From positions 6,203,705 to 6,267,704 of the forward strand of contig CM019214.1 of assembly GCA_009741485.1 (NCBI GenBank): a DNA stretch of 64,000 bases, read 5' to 3'. Below are positions 10,853 to 23,787 of this stretch, one piece after another. This stretch comes from Malurus cyaneus samueli (lineage: Eukaryota; Chordata; Aves; Passeriformes; Maluridae). The first letter of the stretch is position 1, and each line of letters opens with the position of its first letter. Both the position numbers and the translations under genes were made by a program. The notes beneath the pieces are model-generated. The model was not told the origin of the DNA. It saw only the letters and a list, made by a program, of their open reading frames with translations, and searched no databases.

Positions 10853-13800
10853 ATATAGATTACATACACTTGCTCTCTATAGCTTTGGAGTGCAATATAT
10901 TAAGAGTGCAATATTAAGCACCAGGTTTGTTCACTTCTATTTTTTCAGGTGAATATACTACAATTATAATTCAAATAAGATGCAATAAATATACAAAACC
11001 AGTATAAAGTTAGTGCACATAATAAAACATCTATAAAGAATATTTTCCTTGAAAGTTACAATTTCAGTTTCTAGTAATATAAATCTGCAACAATTTCTTC
11101 TAGAATATAAACATATCATTCATACACACACACATATTTTTAATAATATCGGTTTCCATTTATTCAGCCAATTTTCCTGGCAGAAGATTTATATATGTGA
11201 CTCATTATTAATGGGTAAAAAAAGTACTAAATAGTACTCTGTGTGTTAGTCAGATTATAGCAAGGGTGAAATTACCATATATTAATGTCAGAAAAAATGT
11301 AACAAATTAACAAACTAAAATTTTATTTTCCCACAATGCTGAATCATTATTTTTGCTGGTTATTATCTATATTCTATACAAGATATTCTACCTGTATATT
11401 AGACTTCAATTTAAAGAAGGAGAAAAGACATGTGGAATTTTATCATGAAGAGACATCCACAGACTTGAAAGACATTATACAGAAACAATTATGAAAACAT
11501 TTTCTGATTTTATATTGAAAAATTCCATTAAAATGTAACATAACACACAGAAAGTTTCTATGAAATAAATTTAAAAAAAAAAATCTAGTGCCATCTCAAG
11601 CTTGATTACCCAAGTATTTAATTACTATTTCTAGAAAAATAAAGAAAAAGTCATTTTATCTGGCCTGAAAAAGCGCTAATTGCAATCCTTACAATCAGAT
11701 TATTTTATTATTATTTCAAGTGTCATTACCCTCTGACATCTCTTTTGCACATGAGTACTTAACTTCCTTGTGCAAGGCAGATCTGTTAAATATCTTCTGG
11801 ATGCATTAATAGCTTCTTTATTCTCCTGCTGTTTCCTTCTTTTTATTTTGCCCAAGACCTAACTAGATGTGCAATTTTTTATTTTTTTTTTGAGTTGCCT
11901 GATTTTTTTACATTTTTTATTTTATACGTTATTATATGGAAAGAGTAGTTTCTCTGAATTTATACAACTTAAAAGCTGCAAACTCATGGCAAGAAACACT
12001 TTAAGACAGAAAGAATTCTGAATCGTTTCTACAGTAAATATTCAATGACCACACACTACATTTTCACTACTCTGTTCAATATCCACTAAAGCTGACTTAC
12101 TTACAAACAGGAAACGTGCTAAAAAGGCAATTTTGTTTGTACTTGTGTATTAAATAGCCACCTATTTGGGATAGTTTTAAAACAGTCAATTCCTTTCTTT
12201 AAACTCGTTCACCTTATGGACCAACTGAAATTGATATGAAATCGAGTGATCCTGTTCCATTCCAGCCAGTAGAATTAGAATTAGTGACTCGAAGGGGAAA
12301 TGGATTGAATCTGAAATAAACATGCTGTAGAAACAGATTTTACATGCACTATTGAAACTTATGCAATGTTTTAGCTTCACACAATCACTAATGGGGAAGT
12401 TTACAGAACATTACAAGCCAGTGATTTACACTCCAATATTTAGAAAAAATGTTATGGAGAGGTATAAAACCAAACAGTTATTTTTCACTGAAGGTACATA
12501 ACACAAATATCTTCCATCATTTCCCCCTTTTTTGAGCATTGTATTCCGTTCTATACCTAATAAAAATAATATTTCTTTGAAGATTTAAACCAAGACATTC
12601 ACTGTTTCAGTCTTTACGTGTAGGAAAAATTAGGAGCTTGCTGCTCTATTTCTTTCCATTTGCAGATGAATAAAGCAGACACTTTAGAAAATGAACCCTG
12701 TTAAATTTATAGCAAGTGTGTTCTCATTTAGTCTAATCTGCTAGCTCAGTGTAACATGCTGTCTTTACAGAGTGCCTACCAGAAAAGGAACCTTAAAAAA
12801 AAATTCTGTAACAGCTAAGGAAGGAAAGTAAAATACTCCCTTTAATGTTAGTATATTTTATAGAAAAATATAATGGTGTAATATTTGCATAATAGAAGCA
12901 CCATAAACAAAATAAATAAAGGTATAATGCACTTTTTCATTCAGTAGCTGAGCACCTGAACGCAAAATTATTTCTTTCATAGCAGATTGATGACCATGTT
13001 TACCTTTTTATATTAAAAAGAAAGTAATTAATTTAGAGAAATTCATTAAAGACCCAGATAGTGTAATGTCAATTGCCTGTTGATCTCAAATAAAGTAACT
13101 GCAAGCTTACATCAGCAATTGCACACTGGAATGCTCCTCTTGCCTGAATATATGTTTAAATCAGCTCATGAGGGAGCAGTGACACTTAAAAACAATGTCA
13201 CTGGTTGGATTAAAAATAGATATTAGTAAAAAGATCATTGTTGCATGAAGATAAAAAGCTCAGCAAACGTTGAGTATGGAATTGGCTTGAACATCAAAGT
13301 TTTTTGACTCCTGCCTGTGTGTTTCAGACCATACAATTATGAACTCATTTCTGCAAATCCCCTTCTGCCATAGTAAGTTGCTGTGAGCATCTTGGACTCA
13401 AGCCCTAGCTAAAATTGCATTTCTTTCTTTATGCCCCAAGCACTCAAAACAGTCTTAAAAGCTTCCCCTTTCTTTCTTCATTAAAAAATCCAATTCCAAT
13501 TTGATGGAGAAAGCAGACCTGATAAAGTACAGATCTCTTATCACTAAAAAATGAGGATGACAGGAAAATTTGGTCCTCAGATGAGAACAACCTCTGTATA
13601 TTCATTTAAACATTGATGATTTATTTACAGTTCTGATGATTTTCTTTCATTAATCAGAAAATACAGTTAAATTATTAAGGTACTTTGCATTAAAGTTGTT
13701 GAAAGATTATATCCTAGAGTCTGCACATGAAAGTAGAGGAAAAATTTTAACCTCTTTATCTGAATAAATCATAACTTTAAAAACAATATTAAAAAATAAA

Positions 13801-16800
13801 GGAGAAATAAATCAACTACTTTAGCTAGAAGAGAAAACGCTTTTTTTTTCTCTCAGATAACATAACTATGAAAAACATCCTTTAATTTTTCCTCATATTA
13901 TGTAAGATTGAGGATAAGAAAGGTAACTCTTCAGTTCTAGATCTATGAGTAAGTTAAGCAAACTCTCTCCTTCAGCAAGAAAATCACCTAAGGGGCTTTT
14001 TTTTTTTATATTTTTTTTTTTGTATAACAACAAAGCAAAATCAACTTTCTGCACTATACATTTTGACCTGGTAAAAAAAAAAAATCTCAGGCAATGGAAA
14101 CACTGTGTATTATTTCTCCAATTCTTTCAAAAGACCTTGTTTCGGTAACAAAGTTATTGTCTCTGTTAACTAAAACATTAAAATAATTCTCTAATTTTGG
14201 AGACTATCCATACTAACTAGTGTATGAATATTTCAATCAATAATATTTTTCTTCTTTTAGTTTTCTATTTTTAAAATCTGTAACAATCAGACAATGCCTA
14301 ATTAAAAATACAATATTTGACAGATGTACTATCACTAGATCTTTGTTCTTACACAATCACAATTATTTAAGCCTAGGAAAAATGCAATATAAATGGTAAC
14401 TTACTATGCATATCCTAAGCAGTGGCATAAAAATTAAATACAATTTTCAATGGAGTATGATGGATTTAGGAGAAAAGACTTGCAGTTGTAGCAAACAGAA
14501 CTAGAGGACTTCTTTGAGAGAAGTTTTATATGAATTTCAGATTTTTTTGTCCTCATATATTTCTCCTTCACAAGGTTAGTTAAAAACATTACAGCAAAAA
14601 TGCACTAAAGGTTTGGGGTGACATCAAGAGACGTATCAAGAATGTCTTGAAAGAAAATCCTTAAAATCTTACAGTTCTCTGAGCTGGAACTAACAAAATG
14701 TTATTTCATTGGGGTTTAAGAATTTTCTATTGGGTTCAACAGCCATGAAATTATAGGGAAAGAAGAGGCAGAACCTTAAGGTTAGAGGAGGAAAGGGAGA
14801 CCCTAAAGACACACACACACACATTGCTCCAAGCTCCCAAGGAAACCAAACACAAAGAAAAGAGAGGATTGAGCTATCTGGGTAATTTCTTTCCTTAATT
14901 TGCTTGTCCATACAGTACATGCTTCTGTTCACTTCTCCTTAAAACAGCTTCCCCAATACACAAAATTGGTATCTCTGAATTCTCCTTTAGTTAATTCAAA
15001 TTTGAGTATAGAGATCGAGTTTTAAATGGTACCTCACCACATTTTTGTAAGGAAAGCACTATTGATGTGGGATTTTAGGGTGAGGTAAGTTCTGCTTTTA
15101 AGCAGATGCACTTTTATGCAAGTGATGTAGAAGGAACTATCTCATCTTCACAATAGTCAGGAAAGTTTAATTTTGGCAATGCTTTTGAATTATGTAATGA
15201 ATAACTTCTAAAATAAAAATGTCTCAAAGACGAAGTTCAGGAAATCACTTGACAAGAGTGTATGGATACTATTATGGGATTGCACCAAGGTAAAACCAAA
15301 TAATATTACAAGTAATTTTTAAAAGCAAACAAAAAAGATTATACATTCTGTGTCCTCAGAATAAAGAAAAATTGAAATAATAGTGATATGGATTGTCATA
15401 GTGATAACAACAGTGATAGTAATAGTATTGCAATCTTATCTTCCAAATAGGAATTAGGAAAAGAGAAGGGAAGAAGGAAAAGCAAGAAGAACAGAGGAAA
15501 CAAAGCTCAACATACAGAAAATGCCTTTTTACCTCAATAATCTGTCTCTAAAAATAACTTGACCTTTAGTCAATGTTTTTTAAAAAGTTCTGCATACCCA
15601 CATAGTGGGTCTTTGTTTTTCTCTTGTCATGGACACTAACAGAACCAGCAACATAGTTTTAGGCAGGTTTTAGTTTTTCATCTTTTCAATATGAGGCTAT
15701 TTAAGTAGCTGAAACAGAAAAAATAATAATAAAAAAAACCCTAGTTATTTCTGTGATAGCAAACAAAAACCACAAAGCCATTTTTGTTATTCAGGAGAGG
15801 TGTTGCTCTCATCTTATTTATCTGAATTAGATTAAATAATCCCTTTGAATCTGAAAAACTGAGTCACAAATCTGAGTTTCCATAGTGATCATAATTACAG
15901 TTCAAACAATGAGACTGGTAGCATCATTAAAAAGTTTAACATTCGTGAAGAAACAATCTCATTATTCTGGTGAAAACACTTTGGGATGGAAGAAATTTTA
16001 GGAATATTTTCCAGCACAAGTAACCAATACATTTTGATCCAGGGATATATCAGATCTATGATATTTGCTCTTTGAAATAAATTTCTTGAGTCATAAATCT
16101 AGAAGAAATACAGAAACAACTACATTATATTTCACCAATAATTACCCTTCTTCTTAATTAAGCGAAAAAATGAAGTGGTTTAGGCAGAAAGGTTTCTATT
16201 CCATAACACTTTGTTTCACAGATGCCTGGGTACAGATGATGATGACAAACAGTTGAATTACAATCAATTAATGATTAACAGATGATAACCAAAGCTTTCC
16301 ATAAAGTTGGCTTAGGTCATGAATAATGCATTCAATCTCTCACCAGCTCAGCAATCACCAAACTCTTAACAAAAGCATGTCTTTAAATTTAAATATTATG
16401 TGTCAGAATTTGCTGATTGTGCCTCAGTACTTCTGTGAATTTCAGGAGTTTAGCTCCAAATAGAAAAGTATCCAAGTCATGACATTTGGATTGACAAATA
16501 GTATGAAGACTAAAACAAAGTTTGCACTTGCAAAGAGAGCTCTGTTTCTGCACTATTAATTACTCTCCATTCACAATTTGACAGTTAAAACTTATGATCT
16601 TTTACAAGTTAGTGCTAGAAAAAATAATGGGTTAATATAATGTTTATTATTATTGTAGCAGAGTTAATTTAAAAAATCTTTTATATGAAAGTTCATTTTT
16701 CTAGGGCAGACAGTAGTATATTTATGAAAATACATGTAGCTGTCTAAAAATGTTTATAAAATCTCACAATCAGAGAATACTCTAAGTTTAAAGTCTCTTA

Positions 16801-17719
16801 ATGGATCTCATGACCATTTAATTTAACAAATATGAGGAGTAAAATCATTTACTATAATTTTTTTAATTCTGTTTGAAGGTCTTGCATGGCTATCAGCACC
16901 CATATTGCATGTTTTGATAAGGTCCATTGTGTACTTGAGAGTGAAAAGCAGCAAAACCAAAAATGGATTCAAAGCCACACAACCCCCCAAAATAGACAAA
17001 CACCCCCCAAAAAAACAACACCCAAACCTCAATTGGACAAAGAAATAAATAAAACCCTCAGTGGCAGGTACAGCTTTAATCCTTAATTAATACTGGTACA
17101 TTCCACATTTACACACAGAAAAAAAAAAAAAAAAAAAAAGAGCTTATGGATATGATTCTGCAGAATGTGTTCTCAAGAAAAAAAAGAAAAAAAATTAACC
17201 TGGCCTGTCAACTCCCATTAATTATTCCAGGTTCATGGTATGAATTTCTTCTTACTGATAACATTAGACTGAGAGAGGAATTGTGAAATGAAAAATGAAA
17301 ATAGAACCTAAATATAATGAGGCCTTTAGAAGGACACCAAGATGTGGAAAAATCCCCAGTGTTAGAAAGGGACACATCCTGATCTTCTAAATTTTGATGC
17401 CATCGAAGTACAAGGCAAAGCTTGCATCTGACTTAAGTGGCAGGATGATTCTTTTCATTTCATTTCAAAACTCAGTGTTGGGAACCAAATTTCTGAAGAG
17501 TGAGCAGCTCTGGGTTGCCAGAAGTGGGGTCATTATTAATATTTTAACTCTAGATCTACCTGCTTATGATACTTTTAGTTTGAAGGGAATTAAGTAGCAT
17601 CCAGAAACTAGGAACTAGGTGTATTATTCAAATCTGTATCTATTCTAGTGGAAGCTTTCATTATTTAAATTCTATTCTATATTTTCTTTTAGAAGTCGTC
17701 ATTTAAACGAAATAGCTGA
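10853..17719. other. AT-rich non-coding DNA, no gene seen
   Basis: Nearly 7 kb of AT-rich sequence with no open frame above about 80 codons and no recognised transposon. Small items include an (AC)n run of about 15 bases at 14809-14823, an A21 run at 17119-17139 and a short perfect inverted repeat at about 13178-13202 (AGTGACA ... TGTCACT). Nothing here supports a gene call. Confidence 0.6.
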
Positions 17720-17790
17720 TTTTTTTTTTTTTCTTTTAAAAAGTTTTTTTTTTTTGTTTTTTTTTTTGTTTTGTTTTTTTTTTTTTTGTT
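17720..17790. repeat. T-rich low-complexity tract
   Basis: T runs of 7 to 15 are interrupted by C, AAAAAG and G. It lies about 55 bp upstream of an exon-like acceptor at 17845 and could contribute to a pyrimidine-rich intron end. It is equally a plain low-complexity repeat. Confidence 0.9.
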
Positions 17791-17845
17791 ATGCTGGCAG
17801 TAACACGTGTCTTTTCACTTACATCATCTTGTTTTTTCACTGCAG

Positions 17846-17897
17846 GTTTGCTGAGCCTCCCCAGGTGGAGCAGATGCAGGACAGGGACTTGGAATGA
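17846..17897 (+). other. Possible terminal coding exon fragment
   Basis: A pyrimidine-rich run ends in TTTTTTCACTGCAG at 17845, a good splice acceptor. Directly behind it a locally GC-richer stretch reads 16 codons (FAEPPQVEQMQDRDLE, frame starting at 17847) to a TGA at 17895-17897. The acidic, proline- and glutamine-containing peptide looks more protein-like than the translations around it. I cannot assign it to a family, there is no partner exon nearby, and 16 codons is too short to be convincing. It could be the last exon of a gene whose other exons lie outside the window, a lncRNA exon, or chance. Confidence 0.2.
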
Positions 17898-17965
17898 ATT
17901 TAGGGCATTCACACTAACCTTATACAGTTCTGCTGTATGGCAGCTTCTTCCTTAGGACCAGAGTT

Positions 17966-18016
17966 AAAAAAAAATTAAAAAAAAAAAAATAAATAAATAA
18001 AAAAAAAAATAAAAAA
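17966..18016. repeat. A-rich / (AAAT)n tract
   Basis: A runs with interspersed T, including several AAAT units. AATAAA hexamers occur in it. If the exon-like segment just upstream were a real last exon these could serve as polyadenylation signals, but the tract is low complexity and the hexamers are expected by composition. Confidence 0.85.
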
Positions 18017-20880
18017 TCCAGCTAGAAACTGAACCATGAATTATGAATCCAGGATGTTATGGCTGTTAATGGCCTTAAAAAGGATTTTTTTTCAGCACTG
18101 GCTTTGCTGTAGGGGTCACAAATGGTTTACTTGTATCATCACTCATCTTGGAAAGATGTTCTCAGTTTGGCTGCAGGAACTACAGAAATGCTCAGATCTG
18201 TACTTCCAATAATTTGGAATATAGTTTCCACAAAGAAGGTTTGGGATGCTGCCATCAGTTTGAAACTGTGGATACCAGACCTAGCATAATCAGAGAGTAT
18301 TTTCAACAAACTGAGAATGAATTTAACAATAAAACAAACAAATAATAACAATCAAATAAACTAACAAAACCCAAAACAGTTTCTAGGAAGTTTCCTCTCA
18401 AATATAATGACAACAGAGATGGACAACAGAACCTTCAGGTAAAGCACTTTCTTCTTGATAAAAGAAAAGGATATTCTCCAGCTATCACAAAATAAGAATA
18501 AAAATGGGAATAGCCACAAAGTCAAATTGGAACTGCAGAACTTAGCAGGAGCTGTTCTGGGAGGGGTAATGGTTTTAAGCTCAAAGAGGGAGGATTCAGA
18601 CCTGATATAAAGATGAAACTTCTTACAATGATTTTTACTTAATTAAAGAAAAAGCCTCGTATGTTAGCACATATATACATGTATAGAAACATTGGTTATT
18701 ATAGCTCTTTCTCACAAAGATGCTTAATGTCAAATGGAAAACACTATAGAATTATCCCAAAACATTTTTTTTTCAGGTCTTTGTTAAGTCTGACAGACTA
18801 TGAAATATTGCAAATGGGAGGTTGCTAAGGTTCCTAACATATTATTATAAAGAAAAGAAGGATGTTCTCATTTGAAAAGTTTGGAATGTCTGTGAAGGTT
18901 ATCTGAAATAATCAAATGAGAAGAAAGAGAAACAGGCAATTAATGATATTTTCCCTGAGGACTTAGAAAGCTTCACTACTAGGGAGAAAGTTAAACTTCT
19001 CTTATTATTTTGTGGAAAGATTATTTTAATATATAGAACCACAATTAATTTTCTCTGGTTGAAGTAGTACTAAACAAAAACAAAATCATAAAGCTTTTAC
19101 TAGGTAACCACGTACTTCTTCCATGAACTATACTCCATCACAAAAAAAACTCAAATTGAAGCTCTGAGGCTATAAAAATGGAATGCAATTTGAAAAGTAC
19201 AACATATTGAAAGAATCTTGGAAACCTAAGCAAAACAAAATGGCTTAAAAGAAAATAAAAAACTGGGCCCTTTCAGGAAATAAAATTGAAAGATTTTATC
19301 AAACATGCCTGGTTTTCAATTCAATTCTTTCAGTGTAAATTACGGATGGATAAATAAAATAGAATAAACAAAATAATGTGAATGTTTTGAACATTGTTCT
19401 CTTAGCTATGAAACAGCAAGTTAGAGAGTTCAATGTACAAACTCTTATGAGTTATATCAGTAGGACCCTGGTGCCATCCTTCCTTGCATTCCTCAGAACA
19501 AACTTTTACATTTCAAAACATGAAAATGTATCAAACTATTTACTGAGATATTATGGGGGTTCCAACTCTCTTTACAACACACATGAATTGTCTGCAAACA
19601 CAGCTGAAAGTTCATGCACAGATTCTCCCCAACAGGTGGCAAAAGCAGCCCATTTTATGGCAATTAATTATAGAGGGAATAAAAAGCCATGCTCTGATTG
19701 CTGCATCATGAGAATAGTCCTGATTGTCTTTTCAAAGTCACATCTGAAAAGGTATGATTCTGAGATATTTAATGTACCTTCTGTCTAACCCTGAAATTAG
19801 TAATTAATGTCATTATTACCTGAGGAACTCCATAGCAGCTTCTTGTCTGATGCTCCTTGTACATTTGAATTTGTTCAGAAATATCCTGGTCCTAGGTCAG
19901 GGTATCAGAACATGACCCAGGAACCTAAATTTTTAATCCTGAGAGAACATAGTCTGGTTCTCTGACAATTTTCAGTACCTGATACAATGGTATTTTAAAG
20001 CAAAGCTGTCAGAAATGTTTGTAACCACTAATTAGGATTTTCTTATAGAGAAAATCAGTATTACTTCTCTGTTTGAAATTAAAGGTGGGTCAGCTTGCAG
20101 ACAGGAACTCCAGTATCAGGTTTACAAATAGCAGAGAAACAGGAACTCGTTGCAAGTTGCTCAGTGTTAAATCTCTGTATCTGGGAGGATGGAGATGTGG
20201 GATTTGATTCCTGGCTTCTTGGACCGGTTTCAAATTAAATGTCTAAATTTGTATAAATTTATTGATGTCTGTGGAAGCAAGGAGTAAAACTGACAACCTG
20301 AAACACTTGAATGGTCCACTGGGAAAATTGCTGTCTTTTGTGTCCTCTTCCATACCTAATGAAACCTCCTCTCTTCTCCAGCACAGGAGAGTGAAGCAAT
20401 GCCTTTTTGCACAGGGGTGGGATGAAATCCCTCCCAAATAATGTCAGACACATAAATGAAAGCTCAAGCCATATAAAACAGCTATTTAGATAAAACAAAC
20501 GATGACACAAATGTCTCATTTCTGTCTCACTGGATAGTTGTAATAAACACGCTCTGAATTTGGGACTGTTCTCAGTTTGCTTTTTGGTAGTTTATGGCCC
20601 TGCTATGACATGCTCAGCCATTCCTGTGCAATGTATGACCCATTTCCCTAACACAGAGCTCTGAATTTTTAGTGATCAGACTTTATGTGTACCAAAACCA
20701 GCTTTCACAAGTAGAGGAATATATAACCTTTCAGGGCTACAGTGCTAATTATCCCTGTAGTGAATGGCATTACAGGCTGCCCTGCCAGAGCTGCAGTGAC
20801 CCTACAGCAGCCCAGCTAACAGGGATACCTCAACCCAGTGGGGTGGTGTGTCACCATTCTACTGATTTTCAGCTACAGAC
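18017..20880. other. AT-rich non-coding DNA, no gene seen
   Basis: No supported coding sequence. The longest open frame (19378-19788, 136 codons) starts at GTG and has no recognisable domain or splice context. The last 200 bases (about 20670-20880) are less AT-rich and run straight into a long A-rich tract, which could suggest an old retro-inserted fragment. I cannot identify a source and see no clear target duplication. Confidence 0.5.
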
Positions 20881-20885
20881 AAAAA

Positions 20886-20932
<47 letters not shown>

Positions 20933-20972
20933 CAAAAAAAACCAAAAAAAAAAAAAAAAAAAACAAAACAAA

Positions 20973-21003
<31 letters not shown>

Positions 21004-21019
21004 AAAAAAAAAAAAAAAA
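20881..21019. repeat. 139-bp A-rich low-complexity tract
   Basis: A runs up to several dozen bases long are interrupted by C, CC and CCC. It is the longest such tract in the window. Lysine-rich open frames across it are artefacts of composition. Confidence 0.95.
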
Positions 21020-23136
21020 GATGGAAACTCAAGAGCTGAGTATCTCCCTTATTCCTGATGTTTATCACCATATCCATGTAGACCTAAGCTGCCACCCAGC
21101 CCTTTTTGCTGAATAGATTTGACTTCCCAATGCCAGGCTAAAGGATCATAATGTCCTCTCTTGAAGATATTGAGTCTTTTTCCAACGAAAATAAACAGTA
21201 TTTTTGTGTGACTTTGTTCCTGTATCCTGCTGCACTACAGATGGAAACACAATGAATATTGAAAACATCCTGGTCACTTGCATTCTTTGCTTGCCTAGGA
21301 CATCTGGAAAATTTATAAGGTCTTTCCACGCACTCAGGCTTAACAGTATGAATTTATGCGAAGAAATTATTTTCTTTCCCAGTCTTAATGTTGTTTTAAG
21401 GTATTTAGGGGTTTTGAAGTTAATTCCCAAGTTTACAGTCTGCTGTTAAGGGAGTGCTTGGAATAGCTCAAGCTTTGTCTTCCCCACTGTAAATCTTTAC
21501 AGTGCAGAGCACTCCATGTTTCACCAACAACGTAAAAGATACATCATAGCCATTAACCTTCCCCTCAGCTGCTGATAAAGTAAAATAGGCCCATTCTTTA
21601 CAGTAACAGTAATGTATCTGTTCAGATAAATATTCCTCTTGCTGCAATAAAGTGTAGCATTTTACAGCTGCACACCATCTTTGCAAACTACAGCACAGCA
21701 ATTAAAATTGAATAGGGACAGAATACTGAGTGAAGATCTGAAGGCAAAAGGGGGTGAAAGACCTTTTCCTAAAACTTTCCTCAGCTGCAACAAAGATACA
21801 ATATTAAAATAATTTCTGGTCATCACTCCTTGAAGATGGTTAATGTGATATAGTTAAGCATCCAACATTTATATGCCTGGCATTTTTTTATTGCACACAA
21901 GCTACTTATATCAGGAGGCTTTAACTGAAGGACTGGTATAACTTAAAATTTAAGAAGCTATTCCATAAATATATAAACAGAATTATACTTAACAATATTA
22001 ATAATTTAATTAAATGTATTATGATTTCATAATTGATCATAAGAGATGCAGAAGCTCCAGCCTTGCCTCGATCACTACGTTGCCTTGAACAAATCACTAA
22101 GTTTCAGTTTCTCTCATTTTCCACACCACCAAGACAGATTTTTTTTTTTTTTTTTTTTATTTCCTGACCAAGGAGTGTATTTAGAATCAGATCCACACTG
22201 CCTGGGAGGATTGGCTCATCACATTCATGTTCAAGGCTTGGTTATGTCCTAAACCAGTGAGATCCACTCACAGACTGCCTTGTGCATTTATCTGTACGAG
22301 GTACATTTATCCTTGACTGATTCCACATAAAGAATTCTGATTCTGAGGGGATATTCAGGATTTGCACTTTATAGTAATACTATTACTTCTGAAGAAAAAA
22401 CCCATTGATGGATCTTATCACATAATCTTAGCCACATCATTTTTTACTGGGTGTGGCATGAAAACAATAGTTGAACATTTTTCCTCATGTCTATAACTCT
22501 AACAGATGTTCATTATTTACTTCTGGAAAATAAAATAATAGCTTCAGAAACACAGTAGCATAAGAAAACATGCCAGCTTATCAGTTTGTGGAACTATTGG
22601 AAAATAAATCTTCAAATGCATCATTTTAATTTCATGTATCAAAATCCACTTCAACCAGCAAGGTTTTTCAAAACAGTAATTTATCATAAATTTAATGATC
22701 AACATAGTAAGAAGACAAAGTCCTTTTTTTTGTGAATCTTTAGCTGCTTTTCCCAGAGGAGCACAAACTTCATGCCACACAGAAACTCGCAGAAACACAT
22801 TCTGCCTAAATAAATGTGCCAAAAGAAATCTATAGGGTTAGAGCCTAACAGCCCAATCATTTCTCAAGTGCACAGGCATGAGATGATTAATAAATAAAAT
22901 TTAAATAAATAGAAGGCACGAGAACAAATAAATGAATGTAGTCACTTTGACACATTCTTGGGTTCAAAGAAGTAAAATAAATTTCTTTACACTGGTGATT
23001 TATACTAATTTCAGCTGTGAGTGGCAATTTCCTTGCAGACAGCGCTGACAACTCACTGAGGGTGGCTGCCCCATTGTTTGAAGTTCATCTCCACCAACAG
23101 CATTCTCCCAATCATCAAATTTCACTTTTTCCCTCG
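21020..23136. other. AT-rich non-coding DNA, no gene seen
   Basis: No gene, transposon end or RNA gene recognised. A T run of about 20 lies at 22140-22159. The region ends at the 5-bp duplication that flanks the solo LTR. Confidence 0.55.
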
Positions 23137-23141
23137 TGCTG
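23137..23141. repeat. Left target-site duplication of the LTR
   Basis: TGCTG lies immediately before the TG start of the LTR and matches 23783-23787. Confidence 0.7.
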
Positions 23142-23488
23142 TGTAAGAGACCGTACAGAAGACCTTTGACTGTCTCACAATCATCGACATGGACTGAGAC
23201 TGAACACCCCAAAAAAAAGAACCCCAAGGGGGAGAAAGGTGGACTTTTGCTCAAAGGAGTCCCAGCCAGATCGAGGTGGGATCACTGCCAAGTTTCCAGC
23301 TCCTAGGCTAGAAGGTACAGAGTGTAAACCATGGATGGCTGCGCTGCTCCTGACGTGGAGACGGAAAGAGAGCGGCACGACCCCGTACTGCACACCTCAT
23401 GGAACAATGGACATTCTTTCCTCATTGCTTGGCCGGTTTTTCCATACTTCACAAACCCCTGGCTGCTGCCACCCGCTTTCAAAAGGAC

Positions 23489-23495
23489 TATAAGA
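23489..23495 (+). promoter_or_regulatory. TATA-like box of the solo LTR
   Basis: TATAAGA lies about 180 bp upstream of the first AATAAA of the LTR, a workable spacing for U3, R and poly(A). Whether it is still active is not visible from sequence. Confidence 0.45.
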
Positions 23496-23602
23496 AGTCT
23501 CTCTGAAAAGACCCTGACGGGATCCCCCCCAATGGACTGCTGGCGAACCCATGGAATCTGGACCGCGCCGGCTCGTCGAAGCTGTTTGGTAGCTATAAAC
23601 CC

Positions 23603-23633
<31 letters not shown>

Positions 23634-23671
23634 TACTTTCTCTCTCTCACCCTCTTCTATCTCAAAAATCC

Positions 23672-23699
23672 AATAAAATTGCTCATGATTTTGAATAAA
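23672..23699 (+). promoter_or_regulatory. Polyadenylation signals of the solo LTR
   Basis: Two AATAAA hexamers (23672-23677 and 23694-23699) lie upstream of a pyrimidine-rich stretch, as expected near the R/U5 boundary of an LTR. Confidence 0.5.
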
Positions 23700-23782
23700 T
23701 ACTTGCCCCTCCTTTCTTTTGCACTCTGAGATTCTGATAACGAACCCTCACGACTCCCGTTTGGGTTAAGTGGATCATGACA

Positions 23783-23787
23783 TGCTG
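23783..23787. repeat. Right target-site duplication of the LTR
   Basis: TGCTG lies immediately after the CA end of the LTR and matches 23137-23141. Confidence 0.7.

Larger units (their letters stand above)
23142..23782 (+). mobile_element. Solo endogenous retrovirus LTR
   Basis: A 641-bp element begins TGTAAGAG and ends ATCATGACA, so it has TG...CA ends with a 3-bp inverted terminus (TGT...ACA). It is flanked by the same 5-mer, TGCTG, at 23137-23141 and 23783-23787. Inside, in plus orientation, are a TATA-like TATAAGA (23489-23495), a second TATAAA (23594-23599), a CT-rich stretch (about 23607-23648) and two AATAAA signals (23672-23677 and 23694-23699). The order of promoter, R and poly(A) signal fits an LTR. 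The GC-richer, CpG-containing composition stands out from the surroundings. No gag, pol or env sequence or primer-binding site follows, so this is a solo LTR left by recombination. A 5-bp duplication is most typical of ERVL-like elements, but I cannot assign the subfamily. Confidence 0.8.

Noticed and set aside
13178..13202. Short perfect inverted repeat AGTGACA ... TGTCACT
   Set aside because: A 7-bp stem with an 11-base loop is expected by chance several times in 64 kb.
19378..19788. 136-codon open frame, plus strand
   Set aside because: It starts at GTG, has no recognisable family, no splice context and ordinary AT-rich composition.
23331..23729. 132-codon open frame within the LTR
   Set aside because: It lies in U3/R sequence and runs through the CT microsatellite; no retroviral protein is recognised.
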